DNA from: Lachnospiraceae bacterium UBA7143
GTDB taxonomy: Bacteria > Bacillota > Clostridia > Lachnospirales > Lachnospiraceae
Assembly: GCA_002491905.1 (NCBI GenBank)
Contig: DKWV01000022.1
Location: 1 to 10,203 of the forward strand
Reading direction: 5' to 3'
Length of the DNA stretch: 10,203 bases
Shown here: positions 6,909 to 10,203 of the stretch, piece by piece
How positions within the stretch are numbered: the stretch's first letter is position 1
Layout of the letters: every line of letters begins with the position of its first letter
Position numbers and translations under genes: made by a program
The notes under the pieces: generated by a model
The model's input: only the letters and a program-made list of their open reading frames with translations
Told to the model about the DNA's origin: nothing
Databases searched by the model: none

Positions 6909-6920
6909 TAGAGAATAGTG

Positions 6921-6949
6921 TTGCCATAGGAAGGGAAATTGTATATAAT
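6921..6949 (+). promoter_or_regulatory. Near-consensus sigma-A promoter of the AbiF-associated RNA
   Basis: TTGCCA (6921-6926), a 17-bp spacer and a perfect TATAAT (6944-6949). This is the best promoter in the window. Transcription should start near 6956. The only things between it and the AbiF gene are a structured RNA and an intrinsic terminator, so it drives mainly that RNA. Confidence 0.85.
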
Positions 6950-6955
6950 AACGTT

Positions 6956-7018
6956 AACAGAGTTGCCCGAAGCCGCAAGGCATTGGGGACCAAGCTGAGT
7001 TTTATACTCAGCTTTTTT
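6956..7018 (+). ncRNA. Small structured RNA upstream of AbiF (candidate abiF-motif RNA / RNA antitoxin)
   Basis: A roughly 63-nt transcript is predicted from the promoter at 6921-6949 to the terminator at 6992-7018. It holds one internal hairpin before the terminator: 6966-6974 pairs with 6979-6987 (CCCGA-A-GCC with GGC-A-TTGGG, one A-A mismatch and one G-U) around a GCAA tetraloop of the GNRA type. UUGC (6963-6966) is also complementary to that loop, so an alternative pairing exists. A conserved 'abiF' RNA motif upstream of AbiD/AbiF genes is known from comparative genomics, and recent work on the origin of Cas13 describes such an RNA as controlling AbiF toxicity. Membership of that motif is inferred from position and architecture, not from a covariance search. 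No open frame of note is present. The 5' end is uncertain by a few nt. Confidence 0.7.
6992..7018 (+). terminator. Intrinsic terminator of the small RNA, upstream of AbiF
   Basis: AAGCTGAGT (6992-7000) and ACTCAGCTT (7006-7014) form a perfect 9-bp stem with a TTTAT loop, leading into T4 (six T in a row from 7013). It ends 28 bp before the AbiF start. AbiF therefore needs read-through from the RNA promoter, the layout seen in RNA-antitoxin modules. No other terminator lies after trhP, so it may also stop the upstream operon. Confidence 0.85.
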
Positions 7019-7034
7019 ACTTTAGATGAAAATT

Positions 7035-7049
7035 AGGAGATGTTGTATG
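7035..7049 (+). promoter_or_regulatory. Ribosome binding site that decides the AbiF start
   Basis: AGGAGA (7035-7040) lies 6 nt before ATG at 7047. An earlier in-frame ATG at 7026 has no Shine-Dalgarno and sits 8 nt after the terminator T-run; using it would add MKIRRCC, which is not family-like. The 7047 start gives MELKKPLSFEDQ, a typical AbiD/F beginning. Confidence 0.85.
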
Positions 7050-7976
7050 GAATTAAAGAAACCATTGTCATTTGAAGATCAACTTCAAAAACTAAAGGAT
7101 CATGGAGTTGTGATTTCGGATGAATCTGCAGCTGTTCGTATCTTGAAAGCGGTTAATTATTACCGTTTTACGGGATATGCGCTCCAGTTCAGGAAAGACC
7201 CGCAGTACAGTACCTACATGGAAGGGACAACCTTTGAGAGTATCTATCATTTATATCTGGTTGACGAGCGACTGCGTGATCTGTTTAGAATGTACATTGA
7301 AAAAGCGGAGATTTACTACAGGACACAAATTGCATATGGCTTTGCATCTGTAAAATGCACGGAACCGCCGCACGATCAGCATTATGATAATAATAATTTT
7401 TACAATAAAATCGGATATCGTGAGGTTTTTGACCATTTTAACCGTGAGAAAAATTATTATAAAGATAGCTTGATAGTTAAGCACCATAAGACTAATTATG
7501 CAAACAGGATGCCTTTATGGGTAATGGTTGAATTGATGTCCTTTTCTGATTTGTCAAAGCTGTACAGCGCTATGTATTATTCTGAGAAAGATGTCATTGC
7601 GTGCGCTATAGGAATCGGAAGGGATACGCTGGAAAACCATTTGCACTGTCTGGCAGTATTAAGGAATAAATGTGCTCATGCAGCCAGATTATATAATACG
7701 CAGTTTAATCCTCCCGCAAGATTTACAAAGTCGTTTTTGCGGGCACACCCTGAGGTGCGAAATAATTCGCTGTTTGCGTATTCGCTGGTTTTATTAAAAA
7801 GACTGCCGGATTCTAAAAGTCAGTGGGGATTTCTTACGGCGATTGAGACTGTAATTGAGGAATATAGGGATGATATAGACATGGAGCTGATAGGGTTCCC
7901 GGATAACTATATTGAGATTTTGAAGAATAATGTTTCGGATAAGGAGTCAGATACACAGTTTTTTAAGAAATTTTAA
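7047..7976 (+). CDS. abiF: AbiD/AbiF-family HEPN protein (Abi_2 domain), probable RNase toxin
   Basis: A 309-residue protein of the Abi_2 family (AbiD, AbiD1, AbiF), linked to phage abortive infection. The N-terminus KKPLSFEDQLQKLKDHGVVI, the NYYRFTGYALQF segment (37-48) and LYLVDERLRDLFRMYIEKAE are typical. The HEPN motif is RNKCAHAARLYN: Arg206-x4-His211 fits the RX4H active site of HEPN ribonucleases such as Cas13. A C-terminal helical part follows, ending in a lysine/phenylalanine tail. The coding sequence is visibly richer in A/T (many AAT, ATT, TAT codons) than the flanking housekeeping genes, consistent with horizontal transfer. It is preceded by its own RNA and terminator, and followed by no partner gene. 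Predicted job: growth arrest by RNA cleavage on phage infection or RNA loss. Family call is firm; activity is inferred. Confidence 0.9.
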   Translation: MELKKPLSFEDQLQKLKDHGVVISDESAAVRILKAVNYYRFTGYALQFRKDPQYSTYMEGTTFESIYHLYLVDERLRDLFRMYIEKAEIYYRTQIAYGFASVKCTEPPHDQHYDNNNFYNKIGYREVFDHFNREKNYYKDSLIVKHHKTNYANRMPLWVMVELMSFSDLSKLYSAMYYSEKDVIACAIGIGRDTLENHLHCLAVLRNKCAHAARLYNTQFNPPARFTKSFLRAHPEVRNNSLFAYSLVLLKRLPDSKSQWGFLTAIETVIEEYRDDIDMELIGFPDNYIEILKNNVSDKESDTQFFKKF

Positions 7977-7984
7977 ATTTCCGC

Positions 7985-8013
7985 TTGCATTTTAAGAAAA
8001 AGTAGGGTATTCT
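7985..8013 (+). promoter_or_regulatory. Candidate promoter upstream of glnN
   Basis: TTGCAT (7985-7990), a 17-bp spacer and TATTCT (8008-8013). The -35 is good and the -10 is moderate. If used, the transcript must pass the terminator at 8051-8089 to reach glnN. A GGTATTC direct repeat (8006-8012 and 8035-8041) overlaps the -10 and recurs 29 bp downstream. Confidence 0.4.
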
Positions 8014-8016
8014 TAT

Positions 8017-8027
8017 AAACGTAAATT
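8017..8027 (+). repeat. 11-bp direct repeat, right copy (AAACGTAAATT)
   Basis: Perfect copy of the repeat at 6898-6908. Here it runs on into TGTATA, and the overlapping 10-mer AAATTGTATA (8023-8032) also recurs at 6936-6945, within the AbiF RNA promoter. Confidence 0.4.
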
Positions 8028-8050
8028 GTATACAGGTATTCAGAACGATG

Positions 8051-8089
8051 GCGTTCCAAAAAAGGAGTTTTTTTGGAGCGCATTTTTTT
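8051..8089 (+). terminator. Strong intrinsic terminator immediately before glnN (possible attenuator)
   Basis: GCGTTCCAAAAAA (8051-8063) pairs with TTTTTTGGAGCGC (8069-8081), a 13-bp stem with one G-U and a GGAGT loop, followed by T7 at 8083-8089. Only 10 bp separate the T-run from the glnN Shine-Dalgarno, with no room for a promoter. It may end AbiF transcription, but glnN must then be expressed by read-through, so regulated termination is likely. Confidence 0.85.
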
Positions 8090-8113
8090 GAAGCTGGATG
8101 GAGGAGGATTATT

Positions 8114-10203
8114 ATGAGCGAAGTATTCAATGTGGAAGAAATTTTTGCGAAAAATGTGTTCACCCTCGGCAAGATGCAGGAGCGTCTTACGAGAAACGCC
8201 TACAAGGAAGTCGTAAAGGTTATGAACGAGGGCGGTGAGCTGTCCATGAACACCGCGAACATAGTCGCTAAGGCGATGAAGGACTGGGCGGTGGAGAACG
8301 GCGCGACACATTATACACACTGGTTCCAGCCGCTTACAGGCATCACTGCGGAAAAGCATGACGCTTTCGTGTCGCACCCCGATGAGCTTGGCAAGATGCT
8401 GACAGAGTTTTCGGGAAAAGAGCTGATTAAGGGCGAACCTGACGCATCCTCCTTCCCTTCGGGTGGTTTGCGGGCGACTTTCGAGGCGAGAGGCTATACC
8501 GCATGGGATATCACATCTCCTGCGTTTTTGAAGGAATCCGGCTGTGGCACGATCCTCTGTATTCCTACCGCATTCTGCTCCTACACGGGCGAGGCGCTGG
8601 ATAAGAAGACACCGCTGCTTCGTTCTATGGAAGCTTTGAGCGAGCAGGCGCTGCGTATCGTGCGGTTGTTTGGCAATACGGGAGCAACTAAGGTGACCGC
8701 CTCTGTCGGTCCCGAGCAGGAATATTTCCTGGTGGATAAAGATTTATATATGAAGAGAACAGACCTGATGTTTGCGGGCCGCACCCTGTTTGGGGCACCG
8801 GCGCCCAAAGGACAGGAGATGGAGGATCATTACTTTGGCGTAATCAGGGAGCGTGTGGGCTCTTTCATGAAGGATCTGAACGAGGAGCTGTGGAAACTGG
8901 GTGTGACCGCAAAGACCCAGCACAACGAGGTGGCTCCCGCACAGCATGAGCTTGCGCCGATCTATGAGACGGCCAACATTGCGGTAGACCACAACCAGAT
9001 CGTCATGGAGACGATGAAGAGGGTAGCTGTAAAACATAACATGCGTTGCTTATTACATGAGAAGCCCTATGCGGGTGTGAACGGTTCTGGTAAGCATGAC
9101 AACTGGTCGATTACCACGGACAACGGTGTGAACCTGTTAGATCCCGGCGATACGCCCAATGAAAACGTGCAGTTCCTGCTGGTGCTGGCCTGCATTATGA
9201 AGGCGGTGGACACACACGCGGATCTGCTCCGCCAGTCCGCTTCCGATGTGGGCAACGACCACAGGCTCGGCGCAAACGAGGCACCTCCGGCAATTATTTC
9301 CATTTTCCTCGGCGAACAGCTTGAGGATGTGGTGACCCAGCTGATCGAGACGGGTGAGGCGACCTCTGTCAAGGAAGGTGGAAAGCTCCTCACGGGTGTG
9401 AGCACGCTGCCTGACTTCCAGAAGGATGCGACCGACAGAAACAGAACGTCACCCTTCGCTTTCACAGGCAACAAATTTGAGTTCCGTATGGTGGGGAGCG
9501 CGGATTCCATCGCAAGCCCGAACACCACGCTGAATGCGATTGTGGCGGAGGCTTTCTGCGAGGCGGCTGACATTCTGGAAAAAGCGGAGAATAAGGAACT
9601 GGCAATCCACGATCTGATCAAGAAATATATGACTGAGCACCAGAGAATCATCTTCAATGGCAACGGTTATTCGGACGAGTGGGTGGCTGAGGCTGAAAGA
9701 CGCGGCCTGCCGAACATTAAGTCCATGATTGAGGCGGCGGGTACACTGACCACCGACAAGGCGGTAAAACTGTTTGAGAAGTTTGGCATCTTCACCAAGG
9801 TGGAGCTGGAGTCCCGCGAGGAGATCATTTACGAGACTTATGCGAAATCTATTAATATAGAAGCGCTTACCATGATTGATATGGCTGGCAAGCAGATCAT
9901 CCCGGCAGTCATCCGTTACACGAAGGCTCTTGCGGACACTGTGAACGCGGTGAAGATGGCTGGCGCGGACGCGTCCACGCAGGATGAGCTTTTGCAGACC
10001 GTGGGAGAGAAGCTGACGGCGATGCAGACGGCTCTCGGGAAACTGAAGAAGGCGGAGAAAGAGGCTTCCGTTATGGAGGATGCCAAGGCCCAGGCGTTCT
10101 TCTACAAGGATACGGTCAAGGTTATCATGGATGAGCTGCGCGCCCCGGCGGATGCGCTGGAAATGATCGTGGATAAGGAGTACTGGCCGATTCCGACCTA
10201 CGG
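8114..10203 (+). CDS. glnN: Type III glutamine synthetase (GlnN), 3' end cut by window edge
   Basis: ATP-dependent synthesis of glutamine from glutamate and ammonia, the main ammonium-assimilation step, by a large cytosolic oligomer. 696 codons are visible without a stop; type III enzymes have about 700 residues, so only a few are missing. Landmarks: ASVGPEQEYFLV (Glu201/Glu203 metal ligands), TQHNEVAPAQHELAPIYE, VNGSGKHDNWS (322-332), HRLGANEAPPAI and KFEFRMVGSADS (454-465). The last part (about 580-690) is a helical segment characteristic of the type III family, with a YWPIPTYG end. The start has a very strong GGAGGAGG at 8100-8107, 6 nt before ATG. It stands apart from the upstream operon behind a terminator hairpin, which suggests its own nitrogen control. 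It is longer and unlike GlnA (type I, about 440 residues). Confidence 0.96.
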   Translation, partial: MSEVFNVEEIFAKNVFTLGKMQERLTRNAYKEVVKVMNEGGELSMNTANIVAKAMKDWAVENGATHYTHWFQPLTGITAEKHDAFVSHPDELGKMLTEFSGKELIKGEPDASSFPSGGLRATFEARGYTAWDITSPAFLKESGCGTILCIPTAFCSYTGEALDKKTPLLRSMEALSEQALRIVRLFGNTGATKVTASVGPEQEYFLVDKDLYMKRTDLMFAGRTLFGAPAPKGQEMEDHYFGVIRERVGSFMKDLNEELWKLGVTAKTQHNEVAPAQHELAPIYETANIAVDHNQIVMETMKRVAVKHNMRCLLHEKPYAGVNGSGKHDNWSITTDNGVNLLDPGDTPNENVQFLLVLACIMKAVDTHADLLRQSASDVGNDHRLGANEAPPAIISIFLGEQLEDVVTQLIETGEATSVKEGGKLLTGVSTLPDFQKDATDRNRTSPFAFTGNKFEFRMVGSADSIASPNTTLNAIVAEAFCEAADILEKAENKELAIHDLIKKYMTEHQRIIFNGNGYSDEWVAEAERRGLPNIKSMIEAAGTLTTDKAVKLFEKFGIFTKVELESREEIIYETYAKSINIEALTMIDMAGKQIIPAVIRYTKALADTVNAVKMAGADASTQDELLQTVGEKLTAMQTALGKLKKAEKEASVMEDAKAQAFFYKDTVKVIMDELRAPADALEMIVDKEYWPIPTY

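Noticed and set aside
6953..6958. GTTAAC palindrome near the transcript start as an operator
   Set aside because: Six bases are too short to support an operator call without a second copy.
7026..7028. ATG as the start of the AbiF gene
   Set aside because: It has no Shine-Dalgarno and lies only 8 nt after the terminator; ATG at 7047 has AGGAGA at proper spacing.
7969..7981. AT-rich near-palindrome (AAATTTTAAATTT) at the AbiF stop as a terminator
   Set aside because: No G/C stem and no T-run; the real terminator is at 8051-8089.
7977..8050. ANTAR-type double hexaloop hairpins or a known riboswitch in the glnN leader
   Set aside because: No pair of stems with six-base loops and no recognised aptamer pattern was found by eye.
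6906..8113. CRISPR array, transposase or integrase tied to the AbiF cassette
   Set aside because: No spaced repeat series, no terminal inverted repeats and no recombinase gene are present; the only sign of transfer is composition and the short direct repeats.

Overview
The window reads as chromosomal DNA of a Gram-positive clostridium, most likely a Lachnospiraceae-type gut anaerobe. The evidence is strong GGAGG-type ribosome binding sites, an IreB / RuvX / DUF1292 cluster, ribonuclease J, a YlbF-family protein and a type III glutamine synthetase. This taxonomic call is inference from gene content. All recognised genes lie on the + strand, and both ends of the window cut genes.

Layout. (1) 2-1258 is the 3' part of mtaB, a tRNA methylthiotransferase. 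(2) 1259-1481 is a non-coding leader with two good candidate promoters. (3) 1482-6905 is a tightly packed apparent operon: ireB, ruvX, a DUF1292 gene, rnjA (ribonuclease J), a YlbF-family gene, a short MltG-like membrane protein, trmR-like O-methyltransferase and a trhP-like U32 protein. The order matches the Bacillus subtilis yrzL-yrrK-yrzB-yrrL-yrrM-yrrN/O cluster, except that rnjA and the YlbF gene sit inside it, the MltG homologue has lost its catalytic domain, and there is one U32 gene instead of two. (4) 6906-7976 is an accessory cassette: a near-consensus promoter, a roughly 63-nt structured RNA ending in an intrinsic terminator, and an AT-richer HEPN gene of the AbiD/AbiF family. (5) 7977-8113 is a leader ending in a strong terminator hairpin directly before (6) glnN, a type III glutamine synthetase cut by the right edge a few codons before its expected end.

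How the genes work together. The operon joins envelope-stress signalling (IreB, MltG-like protein), RNA processing and turnover (RuvX, RNase J, YlbF family) and wobble-uridine modification (TrhP makes 5-hydroxyuridine, TrmR methylates it). mtaB upstream adds another anticodon-loop modification. The most interesting part is the promoter-RNA-terminator-AbiF cassette. It has the layout of an RNA-antitoxin / HEPN-toxin module of the AbiF kind, the family proposed as the ancestor of Cas13. An 11-bp perfect direct repeat flanks the cassette, which suggests insertion between trhP and glnN.
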